Assembly: GCA_019739215.1 (NCBI GenBank)
Contig: JAHHDR010000031.1
Location: 1-64,000 of the forward strand
Origin: Rhizobium sp.
GTDB taxonomy: Bacteria; Pseudomonadota; Alphaproteobacteria; Rhizobiales; Rhizobiaceae
Direction: 5' to 3'
Length of the DNA stretch: 64,000 nucleotides
Position numbers and translations under genes: made by a program
Part shown: positions 19,802-28,152 of the stretch, piece by piece
Layout of the letters: every line of letters begins with the position of its first letter
How positions within the stretch are numbered: position 1 is the stretch's first letter
Notes under the pieces: generated by a model
The model's input: only the letters and a program-made list of their open reading frames with translations
What the model was told of the DNA's origin: nothing
Databases searched by the model: none

Positions 19802-20266
19802 TCAAAGCGCCGCGAGATTCGGCCTGTCGATGATCTCGCGCAGCGCAAAGCTCGAATTGATCTTGACGACATGGGGCAGGGCGGAGAGCCAGTCCCTGTG
19901 GATGCGCTCATAGTCCTCCAGATCCTTGCAGGCCACGCGCAGGATATAGTCGTACTCGCCGGACATGAGGTAGCAGACCAGGATGTTGGGTACGCGCTTC
20001 ACGGCGGCCTCGAACTCTGCGAGCGTCTTGGCGAACTGCCCCGACAGGGAGATATGGACGATGACCATCATCTTGTAGTCGAGTGCCTTGTGCGACACTC
20101 GGGCATGGTAGCCGGAAATCACGCCGGTCTTCTCGAGGATATCGAGCCGACGCGAGCAGGACGACGCGGATAGGCCGATCCGGTCGGCGAGGTCGGCATT
20201 GGAGATCCGCCCATTTTCCTGGAGTGTCTTCAAGATGGCAAGATCGATGTGATCCAGCTTGTCCAT
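19802..20266 (-). CDS. Lrp/AsnC family regulator, probably AldR
   Basis: A 154-aa feast/famine regulator. N-terminal winged helix-turn-helix ([20 protein letters not shown], then [20 protein letters not shown]), and C-terminal RAM ligand domain ([40 protein letters not shown]). ATG 20266 begins MDKLDHID; an upstream ATG at 20305 would add 13 unlikely residues running into the operator region. Its divergent partner is alanine dehydrogenase. In Rhizobium leguminosarum and mycobacteria an Lrp-type AldR controls ald from this same arrangement (established knowledge), so alanine-responsive activation of ald is the likely job (inference). Confidence 0.85.
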   Translation of the reverse strand: MDKLDHIDLAILKTLQENGRISNADLADRIGLSASSCSRRLDILEKTGVISGYHARVSHKALDYKMMVIVHISLSGQFAKTLAEFEAAVKRVPNILVCYLMSGEYDYILRVACKDLEDYERIHRDWLSALPHVVKINSSFALREIIDRPNLAAL

Positions 20267-20276
20267 TGGTGGAACC

Positions 20277-20313
20277 TTCGAATTAATCGTTTTGATTTGC
20301 AACAATATTCGAA
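20277..20313. promoter_or_regulatory. Candidate Lrp/AldR operator: paired TTCGAA boxes
   Basis: TTCGAAT at 20277-20283 and its exact inverse ATTCGAA at 20307-20313 are spaced 30 bp centre to centre, three helical turns, within an AT-rich divergent region. Such phased half-sites suit octameric Lrp proteins. The left box lies 11 bp upstream of the regulator start, so binding there would also autoregulate it. Confidence 0.45.
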
Positions 20314-20420
20314 CGCGACCCCTGAATCAAACCGTCTTTGCAAGGACATTTCGCGTCTTTTGCGCTCTAATCCACGCACAAATCCAACCCGCCCAACAAG
20401 CAAAGACAGGGGAAAATCCA

Positions 20421-21536
20421 ATGCGCGTCGGTTGCCCGAAGGAAATTAAGAATCACGAATATCGCGTCGGCCTGACGCCGGCTTCGGTCCGCGAATATGT
20501 CGCGCACGGCCATTCAGTGCTGGTCGAGACCAATGCCGGCGCCGGCATCGGCGCCTCCGACGCCGACTATGTGGCCGCCGGCGCCAAGATCGCCACCACC
20601 GCGTCCGAGGTGTTCCAGAACTCCGACATGATCGTCAAGGTCAAGGAGCCCCAGCCGTCCGAATGGGTACAGTTGCGCGAAGGCCAGATTCTCTACACCT
20701 ATCTTCACCTCGCCCCGGATCCCGAGCAGACCAAGGGCCTGCTCGCGTCCGGCGTCACCGCCGTCGCCTATGAGACCGTGACCGACGACCGTGGCGGCCT
20801 GCCGCTGCTGGCACCGATGTCGGAAGTCGCCGGCCGCCTGTCCATCCAGGCGGGCGCCACCGCGCTGCAGAAGGCCCATGGCGGTCGCGGCGTGCTGCTG
20901 GGCGGCGTGCCGGGCGTGCTGCCGGGCAAAGTCGTCGTCATCGGTGGCGGCGTGGTCGGCCTGCATGCCGCCCGTATGGCCGTTGGCCTCGGCGCCGACG
21001 TCACCATCCTCGACCGGTCGCTGCCGCGCCTGCGTCAGCTCGACGATATCTTCAACGGTCAGGTTCATACCCGATTCTCCTCGATCGATGCGCTGGAAGG
21101 CGAAGTGTTCCGCGCCGACCTCGTCATCGGTGCCGTGCTGATCCCGGGCGCTGCCGCGCCGAAGCTGGTCACCCGGGCGATGCTCTCAGGCATGAAGAAG
21201 GGGGCAGTGATCGTCGACGTCGCCATCGACCAGGGCGGCTGCTTCGAGACCTCGCATTCCACGACCCATTCCGACCCGACCTACGAGGTCGACGGCATCA
21301 TTCACTACTGCGTCGCCAACATGCCGGGCGCCGTTCCGGTGACTTCCGCGCACGCGCTGAACAACGCCACGATCAGCCAGGGCCTGGCGCTGGCCGACCG
21401 CGGCATCCAGGCGATCCTCGCCGACAAGCACCTGCGCAACGGCCTCAACGTCCATAAGGGCAAGATCACCAACCGCCCGGTCGCCGAGGCGCTGGGCCTG
21501 CAGATGTTCGAACCGGAAGTTGCGCTGGCTGCCTGA
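20421..21536 (+). CDS. ald: Alanine dehydrogenase
   Basis: NAD-dependent interconversion of L-alanine with pyruvate and ammonium. A 371-aa protein beginning [20 protein letters not shown] (substrate Arg15 region), followed by [13 protein letters not shown] (catalytic Lys), [10 protein letters not shown] (catalytic His near 96), the Rossmann motif [20 protein letters not shown] near residue 172, [17 protein letters not shown] and the [19 protein letters not shown] block with catalytic Asp. RBS AGGGGAAAAT. In-frame upstream extension is possible but has no support. Controlled probably by the divergent Lrp-type gene. Followed by a GC-rich terminator. Confidence 0.96.
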   Translation: MRVGCPKEIKNHEYRVGLTPASVREYVAHGHSVLVETNAGAGIGASDADYVAAGAKIATTASEVFQNSDMIVKVKEPQPSEWVQLREGQILYTYLHLAPDPEQTKGLLASGVTAVAYETVTDDRGGLPLLAPMSEVAGRLSIQAGATALQKAHGGRGVLLGGVPGVLPGKVVVIGGGVVGLHAARMAVGLGADVTILDRSLPRLRQLDDIFNGQVHTRFSSIDALEGEVFRADLVIGAVLIPGAAAPKLVTRAMLSGMKKGAVIVDVAIDQGGCFETSHSTTHSDPTYEVDGIIHYCVANMPGAVPVTSAHALNNATISQGLALADRGIQAILADKHLRNGLNVHKGKITNRPVAEALGLQMFEPEVALAA

Positions 21537-21556
21537 TCCGAGGTTACAGACGTCTC

Positions 21557-21590
21557 GCGGCCGGTGGAGCGATCCGCCGGCCGCTTGTGT
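21557..21590 (+). terminator. Terminator after ald
   Basis: Stem GCGGCCGGTGG / CCGCCGGCCGC (11 bp with one G-T pair), loop AGCGAT, then TTGTGT. It also faces the end of the convergent gene at 21612. Confidence 0.65.
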
Positions 21591-21611
21591 ATTGCGACGT
21601 GAAAAGAGGCG

Positions 21612-22037
21612 TCAGGGGATTCGGAACACTGTGGGCTCGCTGCGCGACAGTTGGACCGAGATCCGACTGCCGACGGAGATCGGTCTGCCGGCGTCGTCGT
21701 GCTCTCGAACCACCGAAGCCGTTTGCGCGCTGTTGTCCGCCGGCGAACGATAGGTGAAGGTCGCGAACAGTCGCGGCTTGACCACGATGTCGGAGCGGGT
21801 CGCCATCTTCTCCCTGAGGCGGTCGCATTCATCGACCTCGACCGGTATCGCATGCGCGCGTTCAAAGGCGGCGCAGAGCGATCGCACCGCCGTCACCTCC
21901 GCCGTTGTGGTTTCATAGGCCCACCAGTTTCGCAGCGGATCCCAGAGAAAGAGATAGGCGAGCGCGGCAATCAGCAGTGCATATTGCCAGGCATAGCGTT
22001 GCCGGAGGAACTGGAATGCGGCTTTCTTCGCCACCAT
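21612..22037 (-). CDS. Single-pass membrane protein of unknown function
   Basis: Not recognised. A 141-aa protein starting MVAKKAAFQFLRQRYAWQYA with one membrane helix (YALLIAALAYLFLWDPL, residues about 19-35), then an extracytoplasmic domain with RSLCAAFERAHAIPVEVDEC, REKMATRSDIVVKPRLFATF and a C-terminal beta-rich end SRISVQLSRSEPTVFRIP. The two cysteines could pair in the periplasm. The ATG is 2 bp past the GNAT gene stop, so it is the last gene of the cysK-alaX-sseA-GNAT unit. Confidence 0.7.
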   Translation of the reverse strand: MVAKKAAFQFLRQRYAWQYALLIAALAYLFLWDPLRNWWAYETTTAEVTAVRSLCAAFERAHAIPVEVDECDRLREKMATRSDIVVKPRLFATFTYRSPADNSAQTASVVREHDDAGRPISVGSRISVQLSRSEPTVFRIP

Positions 22038-22038
22038 G

Positions 22039-22602
22039 TCAGCCTTTGAAGACCTTGAGCAACTCGTCGTCGCTGAGCGGCCTGACAAGCGAGTCGGACG
22101 TCGACACCGGCGAAAAGCCGAACATCTGGTAGAGCTGGACGGCGCGCGGGTGATCGAGATTGTTGGTGGTGACAGTGACCTTCTGTGGCTCATGCGCCCA
22201 GGCGGCGTAGAGCGCCTGCAGCAGGAACCACTTGCCGACGCCAAGTCCCAGAGCATGTTCCATCAGGCCGAAGTGACAGAACTCGACATGGTCGTCATGC
22301 CGGAAGAACTCGTAGAAGCCGCCGGGTGCGCCATTGACATAGAGCACGGCGATCTCCGTGCGCTTGTCGTGCAGGATGCCTCGCAACTTGTCTTCCGACA
22401 GTCGCAGGCGCTCGACCCAATGCCAGCGGCGGCCGACCTGATCGTAGATGTATCGGTAGTAGGAAAGCGGAATCTCCGGCACGCGCATGACGGCAGTCGT
22501 GATATTGACGGGAAGCGCCAGGCTCTGACGGGGCGGCGTGGTCATTTCCAGCCGCGTGATGTGCGCCTTCAGCGCCCGCGGCTTCTTCGTGGCAGTCGAC
22601 AT
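22039..22602 (-). CDS. GNAT family N-acetyltransferase
   Basis: A 187-aa putative acetyltransferase using acetyl-CoA. The N-terminal extension is rich in basic and threonine residues; the core shows TEIAVLYVNGAPGGFYEFFR, HFGLMEHALGLGVGKWFLLQ (acetyl-CoA pyrophosphate loop, Q/RxxGxG/A variant LGLGVGK) and VTTNNLDHPRAVQLYQMFGF, the usual end of the fold. The substrate is unknown. Starts 7 bp after the sseA stop and is followed at once by the membrane protein gene. Confidence 0.85.
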   Translation of the reverse strand: MSTATKKPRALKAHITRLEMTTPPRQSLALPVNITTAVMRVPEIPLSYYRYIYDQVGRRWHWVERLRLSEDKLRGILHDKRTEIAVLYVNGAPGGFYEFFRHDDHVEFCHFGLMEHALGLGVGKWFLLQALYAAWAHEPQKVTVTTNNLDHPRAVQLYQMFGFSPVSTSDSLVRPLSDDELLKVFKG

Positions 22603-22608
22603 ATACGA

Positions 22609-23463
22609 TCAATCCTTGCCGGTAACGACGGGGGTGTCGCTGCGACCGCCCCATTCGGTCCATGAGCCATCATAGAGCGTGTTGTCGGTATGGCCAAGGG
22701 AGGCAAGCGACAGCGTGATGATCGCGGCCGTGATACCTGAGCCGCAGGAGGTGACGACGGGCCGGCCCAGGTCGATGCCTGCGTCTTCGATCGCCGCCTT
22801 CAACTCGGGCAGGGACTTGAGGCGGCCATTCTCGGTCAATTGCATCACCGGCATGCTCCTGGCGCCGGGCATGTGGCCGGAGCGCAGGCTCGCGCGCGGT
22901 TCGGGATCGGTGCCGGCGAACCGGCCGGCGCTTCGGGCGTCGGCGATCTGGACACTGCCGGAGGCGACGATCTGCTTCATCATGTCGAGTGAGGTAACCC
23001 GCGACGCATCGAAATTCGCCCGGAATATTGCTGGCGCCGGCTCCGGCAGTTCCGTCGTCACAGGCCGACCTTCGCGCTTCCAGCCGTCCATGCCGCCATC
23101 GAGGACGAAGACGTTCCCGGCACCCATCGTGCGAAACAGCCACCAGACACGCGGCGAGGCGAACATGCCGATACCGTCATAGACCACGATCGTATCTGTC
23201 TCGCGTATTCCCATCCTGCCGACGGCATCTGCGAAAACCTGGGGGTCCGGCACCATATGCGGCAGGTCTGTCGAATGGTCGGCGATGGCATCCTGGTCGA
23301 AGAGAACGGCGCCCGGAATATGGCCTTCCGCATATTCCTCGGCCGCATTGCGCTTCTGTGCAGGCAGGTAGAAGGAGGCGTCGACGAGGCGAAAATCAGG
23401 CGCGCCAAGGTTCTTTTCCACCCAGTCGGATGATACGACGAAGGGGCTTTTCTGTTGGGACAT
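22609..23463 (-). CDS. sseA: 3-mercaptopyruvate/thiosulfate sulfurtransferase
   Basis: Transfers sulfane sulfur from 3-mercaptopyruvate (a cysteine breakdown product) or thiosulfate to an acceptor. 284 aa with two rhodanese domains: the N-terminal one (VSSDWVEKNLGAPDFRLVDA, YAEGHIPGAVLFDQD, DTIVVYDGIGMFASPRVWWL) lacks an active cysteine; the C-terminal one has IADARSAGRFAGTDPEPR, SGHMPGARSMPV and the catalytic loop TSCGSGITAAI. The CGSGIT loop favours mercaptopyruvate over thiosulfate enzymes, which carry CRxGxT-type loops. RBS GGAGGAGACC. Begins 40 bp after alaX. Confidence 0.9.
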   Translation of the reverse strand: MSQQKSPFVVSSDWVEKNLGAPDFRLVDASFYLPAQKRNAAEEYAEGHIPGAVLFDQDAIADHSTDLPHMVPDPQVFADAVGRMGIRETDTIVVYDGIGMFASPRVWWLFRTMGAGNVFVLDGGMDGWKREGRPVTTELPEPAPAIFRANFDASRVTSLDMMKQIVASGSVQIADARSAGRFAGTDPEPRASLRSGHMPGARSMPVMQLTENGRLKSLPELKAAIEDAGIDLGRPVVTSCGSGITAAIITLSLASLGHTDNTLYDGSWTEWGGRSDTPVVTGKD

Positions 23464-23503
23464 TTGGTCTCCTCCGACTGGCTACACTTACGTAAGGCAA
23501 AAT

Positions 23504-24232
23504 TTACTTCTGGGTGTCAAATCTTATCCGGAAGCGCCTGTTTTCCTTACCTTTCTTCTCGATCTTGACGATGTGAATGGTCCCCACCTCTTGAGTTTCC
23601 GACACATGCGTGCCACCGCAGGGCTGGCTGTCGACGGAAGCATTCTCGCCCATGCAGACGAGGCTGACCCGTCCCATGCCGGACGGTGGCCGGACATTCT
23701 TGGACTTCACGATACCGGGATTGGCGACGAGATCCGCGTCGGTGATCCATTGCACATAGACAGGGTGATTGGCGGTAACGATTTCCATCATCCGGGCCGT
23801 GATCTCGTCCTTGTCGATCGTCTCGGCCATGTCGAAGTCCACCCGGCTCTCATCCTCGCCGACTGCGGCACCGGTGATGGGAAACTGGCAGACGACGGAC
23901 AGGATATGGCAGGCGGTGTGCATGCGCATGAGCTTGTAGCGCCTGGCCCAGTCGACATGCAGGGTCAGCGCCTCGCCAACGGCGGGCCGCGGCTGGCCGT
24001 CGAGTGGCATATGGAGGATGACGCTCTTGTCCTCGCCGTGCACGGTGATGCCAAGCTCGATCTTCGAACCATCGGCGCGCTCGAGGAAGCCGCTGTCCCC
24101 GGGCTGGCCGCCCGACGTTGCGTAGAAGCAGGTCTGGTCAAGTTCGATGGCGCCATTGTCTCGCACTGCCGTGACAGTGCCTTCCGCCGTCGAGAGGTAG
24201 AAGTCGTCACGAAAGAGGAGCAATGTCGGCAT
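23504..24232 (-). CDS. Alanyl-tRNA editing protein AlaX (misacyl-tRNA deacylase)
   Basis: Stand-alone editing domain that hydrolyses mischarged Ser- or Gly-tRNA-Ala. 242 aa, medium-length AlaX: N-terminal AlaRS-like domain (ELDQTCFYATSGGQPGDSGF, including the conserved Gly-Gly-Q), and the zinc-binding editing site HTACHILSVVC near residue 98 (HxxxH) and CGGTHVSETQEVG near 205 (CxxxH). ATG 24232 lies 4 bp after the corrected cysK stop, so it is translationally coupled to cysK. A physical pairing of a cysteine synthase with tRNA proofreading is notable and discussed in the findings. Confidence 0.9.
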   Translation of the reverse strand: MPTLLLFRDDFYLSTAEGTVTAVRDNGAIELDQTCFYATSGGQPGDSGFLERADGSKIELGITVHGEDKSVILHMPLDGQPRPAVGEALTLHVDWARRYKLMRMHTACHILSVVCQFPITGAAVGEDESRVDFDMAETIDKDEITARMMEIVTANHPVYVQWITDADLVANPGIVKSKNVRPPSGMGRVSLVCMGENASVDSQPCGGTHVSETQEVGTIHIVKIEKKGKENRRFRIRFDTQK

Positions 24233-24236
24233 GGTC

Positions 24237-25284
24237 TCAGACCGGCTCGTAAGGAGGGACGATGTCGGATTTCCGCGCGATCCAGCCCGGGATCGGCAGG
24301 GCCCTTGGACGAGAGAAACTCCGGATTGAAAAGCTTGGACTGGTAGCGGTTGCCGTAGTCGCAAAGGATCGTCACGATGGTATGGCCCGGTCCGAGGTCC
24401 CTGGCAAGGCGGATCGCACCGGCGATGTTGATCCCCGACGAGCCGCCAAGGCACATGCCTTCCTCCTCGATCAGGTCGAAAACCAGCGGAATCGCCTCGG
24501 AATCGGGAATCCGGTAGGAATAGTCCGGCTTGAAGCCCTCGAGATTGGCGGTGATGCGGCCCTGGCCGATGCCTTCGGTGATCGAGGAGCCGGGCGCCTT
24601 GAACTCGCCTGATGTGTAATATTCGTGCAGGGCCGCGCCCTCGGGGTCGGCCAGTCCGATCTTGATGTCGGCATTAAAGCCCTTGAGGCCCGCCGCCACG
24701 CCGGCCAGCGTGCCGCCTGAACCGACCGCGCAGATGAAGCCGTCGATCTCGCCATTGGTGTCCGACCAGATCTCGGGCGCGGTGGTCTCGATATGCGCCT
24801 GGCGGTTGATGACATTGTCGAACTGGTTGGCCCAGACGGCACCGTTCGGCTCGGTTTTCGCCAGTTCGTCGGCAAGCCGGCCCGACAGCTTCACATAATT
24901 GTTGGGGTTCTTGTAGGGCACCGCCGGGACTTCAACCAGTTCAGCGCCAAGCAGACGCAACGCGTCCTTCTTCTCCTGGCTCTGGGTCTCGGGGATGACG
25001 ATGACGGTGCGGTAGCCGAGCGCCCTGGCAACCATGGCCAGCCCGATTCCGGTATTGCCGGCGGTGCCTTCGACGATGACGCCACCGGGCCTCAACACGC
25101 CGCGCTTCTCCGCATCGCGAATGATGTAGAGCGCCGCCCGATCCTTCACCGACTGGCCGGGATTGAGGAACTCGGCCTTGCCGTAGATCGTGCAGCCCGT
25201 GAGGTTTGAGGCTTTGCGGAGCTTGATGAGCGGCGTGTTGCCGATGGCTTCGAGGACAGTGTCGTGCGCCGGCATGGATTCCAT
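24237..25284 (-). CDS. cysK: Cysteine synthase A (one 3' frameshift)
   Basis: PLP enzyme making cysteine from O-acetylserine and sulfide. Motifs: IGNTPLIKLRKASNLTGCTI, PLP lysine in NPGQSVKDRAALYII near residue 47, EGTAGNTGIGLAMVARALGY (substrate loop), GSGGTLAGVAAGLKG phosphate loop, GGSSGINIAGAIRLA. It carries the short loop spacing of CysK/CBS-like enzymes. One surplus base in GGGCCC near 24300 shifts the tail; removed, the end reads LPIPGWIARKSDIVPPYEPV, stop 24237-24239, and the length becomes 348 codons plus stop. ATG 25275 is an alternative start. First gene of a minus-strand operon with alaX and sseA. Confidence 0.92.
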
Positions 25285-25436
25285 CCGTTTTGGGTGAGGC
25301 GAAAATATGTGCCGGCTATTTCATGGGCAAGGGTGACGACGCAAGAAATATGTTGCTGGCCGGTTGGCCAGGAGGAGAAAAGCGTTTCACGGGAAGGGCT
25401 GGAGTGTTGCTGGTCTTCGGTGGCGCCGTACACAAA

Positions 25437-25455
25437 CGCGCGGTGGTGCCGCGCG
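25437..25455 (-). terminator. Hairpin between PNPOx-like gene and cysK
   Basis: CGCGCGG / CCGCGCG stem with a TGGTG loop (7 bp), 42 bp downstream of the PNPOx-like stop on the minus strand, followed there by TTTGTG. A modest terminator; if used, cysK has its own promoter in the 150 bp that follow. Confidence 0.4.
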
Positions 25456-25496
25456 CGCCGTTTCTGCGCCAGGCGTCGTTGGTCAGACAAGGGCCA

Positions 25497-26150
25497 TCAG
25501 TACATCGACGTCTTGTAGTCTGCCTCGAGTTCCTCATCGAGCTTGCGCATCTCGCTCTCGTCGGTGGGCGCCCCGGTAGTCTGGTCCAGGACGATCTTTG
25601 ACAGGGACGGCATCTCGCTGCGATCCTGGAAATGCGAGGGGTCCCAGAGATGCGAGCGGCGGAAAGCCTTGGCGCAATGCAGGAAGACTTCGCTCACCTG
25701 CACCACGATTGCGAGCTTTGGCGTGCGGCCTTCGATGCTCATGCTTTCGAGGATCCGCGGATCGGTCACCAGGCTTGCCCGGCCGTTGACCCGCAATGTG
25801 TCGTCGAAACCGGGTATGATGAACAGAAGCCCGACGTTGGGATTGGCGATGATATTGGAAAGCGTATCGAGACGGTTGTTGCCGGGACGGTCCGGTATTG
25901 CCAGCGTATGCGCATCGAGGATGCGGACGAAGCCGACCGGATCACCCCGCGGACTGACATCGGCTCTCTGGTCCATGTTCTGGGTGCCGATGCAGAGGAA
26001 TGGTGACCGTCGGATGAAGGCCTGCGCATGCTTGTCGAGAAACCCCAGGCATTTCTGGGCGGCCAGCGGATGGGTCGCATGAAACAGGCCGCGAAGGGAT
26101 TGCTCATCGCTGATGACAAATTGCGGATCGAATTCGAATTGCTTGGTCAT
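25497..26150 (-). CDS. Pyridoxamine 5'-phosphate oxidase-like flavoprotein
   Basis: A 217-aa split-barrel flavin-binding protein of the MSMEG_1061 type. Features: HAQAFIRRSPFLCIGTQN, DVSPRGDPVGFVRILDAHTL (the SPRGD motif of this subfamily), IPDRPGNNRLDTLSNIIANP, VGLLFIIPGFDDTLRVNG, and AIVVQVSEVFLHCAKAFRRS. These resemble PNPOx-fold flavin or F420 reductases rather than vitamin B6 PdxH. ATG 26150 follows GGGAGGCATC. Substrate unknown. Divergent from the VOC-family gene over a 247-bp region carrying a perfect palindrome. Confidence 0.82.
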   Translation of the reverse strand: MTKQFEFDPQFVISDEQSLRGLFHATHPLAAQKCLGFLDKHAQAFIRRSPFLCIGTQNMDQRADVSPRGDPVGFVRILDAHTLAIPDRPGNNRLDTLSNIIANPNVGLLFIIPGFDDTLRVNGRASLVTDPRILESMSIEGRTPKLAIVVQVSEVFLHCAKAFRRSHLWDPSHFQDRSEMPSLSKIVLDQTTGAPTDESEMRKLDEELEADYKTSMY

Positions 26151-26257
26151 GATGCCTCCCAAAGACGGGTGGGCGTTCGCAGCGTCGCAGATGACCACCG
26201 CTTGTCCGCGGTCGAGTTTCGGCCTTGCTCGACTGAAAGTTCAAACGCACTCCCTTT

Positions 26258-26271
26258 GTGGTACGTACCTC
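26258..26271. promoter_or_regulatory. Palindromic operator candidate
   Basis: GGTACGTACC at 26260-26269 is a perfect 10-bp palindrome, extended with matched TG/CA ends around one mismatched base on each side (TGTGGTACGTACCTCA). It lies about 110 bp upstream of the PNPOx-like start and 130 bp upstream of the VOC gene. The central CG is common in LacI-family operators, but no regulator gene is adjacent. Confidence 0.35.
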
Positions 26272-26397
26272 ATGATCAAGCGACTGGTCAAGGTGCGGCC
26301 AGCGCGGGAGCACGGGAAGCCGGACGTCCCTCGAACTGCGCGAGTCATGGGAGAGCCGACCCTTGTCCGCCGCCCCCAATCATGCGAAAGGGCGGCC

Positions 26398-27273
26398 ATG
26401 ACCCAATCTCGCCCGCTCGACCATCTCGTGCTGCCCGTGACTGATCTCGCGACTGCCCGGTTGCGACTGGTCGCGCTCGGCTTCACGGTGGCGGCTGATG
26501 CGCGCCATCCCTTCGGCACCGAGAACGCCTGCGTCTATTTCTCCGATCGCACCTATCTCGAACCGCTCGCCATAGGCAATGACGCGGATTGCGAGGCGTC
26601 GGCGCGGGCGGGAAACCAGTTCACCGGCCGTGACCGCGCCTTCCGCTTCCGCAACGGCGAGGAAGGGTTTGCAAGCGTTGCGCTGGGTACGGACGACGCG
26701 GACGCCGATCACCAGTCCTTTCGCGCGGCCGGTTTGTGCGGCGGGGACCAGTTGCGCTTCTCCCGCACGATGAAATTGCCCGATGGCACCGAGGTCGAGC
26801 CGCAGTTCACGCTGTCCTTCTCCGCTGATCTCAGGTCGCCCGATTTCCATGCGTTCACTTGCGAGCGGGCGAACCTGCCGCCGGTCGATCGCTCGATGCT
26901 GGAGCGCCACGATAATGGAGCGACGGCCATCGCCGAGGTGGTGCTGTCTGAACAGGACCCGAGTGCTTTTGTCGGCTATCTCCAGGCGGTGACAGGAGGC
27001 GAGGTGTCGGCTCCTGTCAGCGGCCGGCTCGAATTGCAGGTCGCAGACAGCCGGATCAGCGTTCTCGATCCCGCCACGCTTCAGAACGAGTTCGGCGTGC
27101 CGCGCTCCTCGGAACGCGGCCTGCGCGGCGAGGCGGTGGTGTTCAGGGTCGCAGACCTTGCGGCGACGGAAAGGCTGCTGGCTGGTAATGGCGTCAGGCA
27201 CATGAGATCCGGCGGCAAGATACTGGTGCCGCGTGAGCCCGGGCAGGGCACTCTTTTCGCATTTTCGGAGTGA
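26398..27273 (+). CDS. VOC (glyoxalase-like) family protein
   Basis: A 291-aa protein with a vicinal-oxygen-chelate fold: N-terminal module [20 protein letters not shown] then [18 protein letters not shown] with potential metal His/Glu, and a second module from about residue 150 ([34 protein letters not shown]). It resembles the 'glyoxalase-like domain' family PF13468 (recalled, not searched). Substrate unknown. ATG 26398 has AAAGGGCGGCC upstream; longer upstream codons exist but run through the palindromic control region. Ends 5 bp before kdsA, so the two are probably co-transcribed. Confidence 0.8.
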   Translation: MTQSRPLDHLVLPVTDLATARLRLVALGFTVAADARHPFGTENACVYFSDRTYLEPLAIGNDADCEASARAGNQFTGRDRAFRFRNGEEGFASVALGTDDADADHQSFRAAGLCGGDQLRFSRTMKLPDGTEVEPQFTLSFSADLRSPDFHAFTCERANLPPVDRSMLERHDNGATAIAEVVLSEQDPSAFVGYLQAVTGGEVSAPVSGRLELQVADSRISVLDPATLQNEFGVPRSSERGLRGEAVVFRVADLAATERLLAGNGVRHMRSGGKILVPREPGQGTLFAFSE

Positions 27274-27278
27274 CATCG

Positions 27279-28124
27279 ATGTCGAAGACCAATGCATCCG
27301 TGACCGTGGGCGAGGGCGCCAGGCAGGTGAATTTCTCCAATAGCGGAAAATTGACCATCATAGCGGGCCCTTGCCAGATGGAGACGCGGGAGCACGCGTT
27401 TATGCTGGCTGGCAAGCTCACCGAGATCTGCGACAATCTCGGGATCGGCCTTGTCTACAAGTCGTCCTTCGACAAGGCCAACCGCACCTCTCTCTCGGGC
27501 CAGCGGGGCATCGGCCTCGAAAAGTCGCTCGAAGTCTTCGCCGACCTCAAGAAGGAATTCGGCTTTCCTGTTCTGACCGACATCCACACCGAGGAACAAT
27601 GCGCCGAGGTTGCCGGCGTGGTCGACATCCTGCAGATCCCTGCCTTCCTCTCGCGCCAGACCGACCTGCTGGTGGCGGCGGCGAAGACCGGCCGCGTCAT
27701 CAACGTCAAGAAGGGCCAGTTCCTGGCGCCGTGGGACATGAAGAACGTGCTGGCCAAGCTCAATGACAGCGGCAATCCGAACATCCTCCTCTGCGAGCGC
27801 GGCGCTTCCTTCGGCTACAACACGCTGGTCTCCGACATGCGCGCGCTGCCGATCATGGCGGCGATGGGCGCGCCCGTGATCTTCGATGCTACCCATTCGG
27901 TGCAGCAGCCGGGCGGGCAGGGTGCCTCCACCGGCGGTGACCGGACCATGGTGCCGGTGCTGGCACGCGCAGCCGTCGCTGTCGGTGTGGCGGGCGTCTT
28001 CATGGAAACCCATCAGGATCCCGACAACGCACCCTCGGACGGGCCGAACATGGTGCGGCTGGAGGACATGCCGCGCCTGCTCGAGACGCTGCTGGCACTG
28101 GATACGATCGCCAAGGCTGCCTGA
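27279..28124 (+). CDS. kdsA: 3-deoxy-8-phosphooctulonate synthase (class II, metal-type)
   Basis: Condenses phosphoenolpyruvate with arabinose 5-phosphate to KDO-8-phosphate for lipopolysaccharide core. 281 aa. Active-site blocks: [122 protein letters not shown]. The Cys of GPC, the His of DATHS, Glu of METH and Asp of the DPDNAPSD loop form a full metal site, so this is the metal-dependent class, unlike the E. coli enzyme where the Cys is Asn. ATG 27279 chosen over GTG 27270. Confidence 0.96.
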   Translation: MSKTNASVTVGEGARQVNFSNSGKLTIIAGPCQMETREHAFMLAGKLTEICDNLGIGLVYKSSFDKANRTSLSGQRGIGLEKSLEVFADLKKEFGFPVLTDIHTEEQCAEVAGVVDILQIPAFLSRQTDLLVAAAKTGRVINVKKGQFLAPWDMKNVLAKLNDSGNPNILLCERGASFGYNTLVSDMRALPIMAAMGAPVIFDATHSVQQPGGQGASTGGDRTMVPVLARAAVAVGVAGVFMETHQDPDNAPSDGPNMVRLEDMPRLLETLLALDTIAKAA

Positions 28125-28152
28125 GCCGGCGAGTCGCGCCAGTGCTTCCTCA

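Noticed and set aside
20228..20305. Longer start of the Lrp-type regulator at 20305
   Set aside because: The extra 13 residues run through the candidate operator and lack family similarity; ATG 20266 gives the standard N-terminus.
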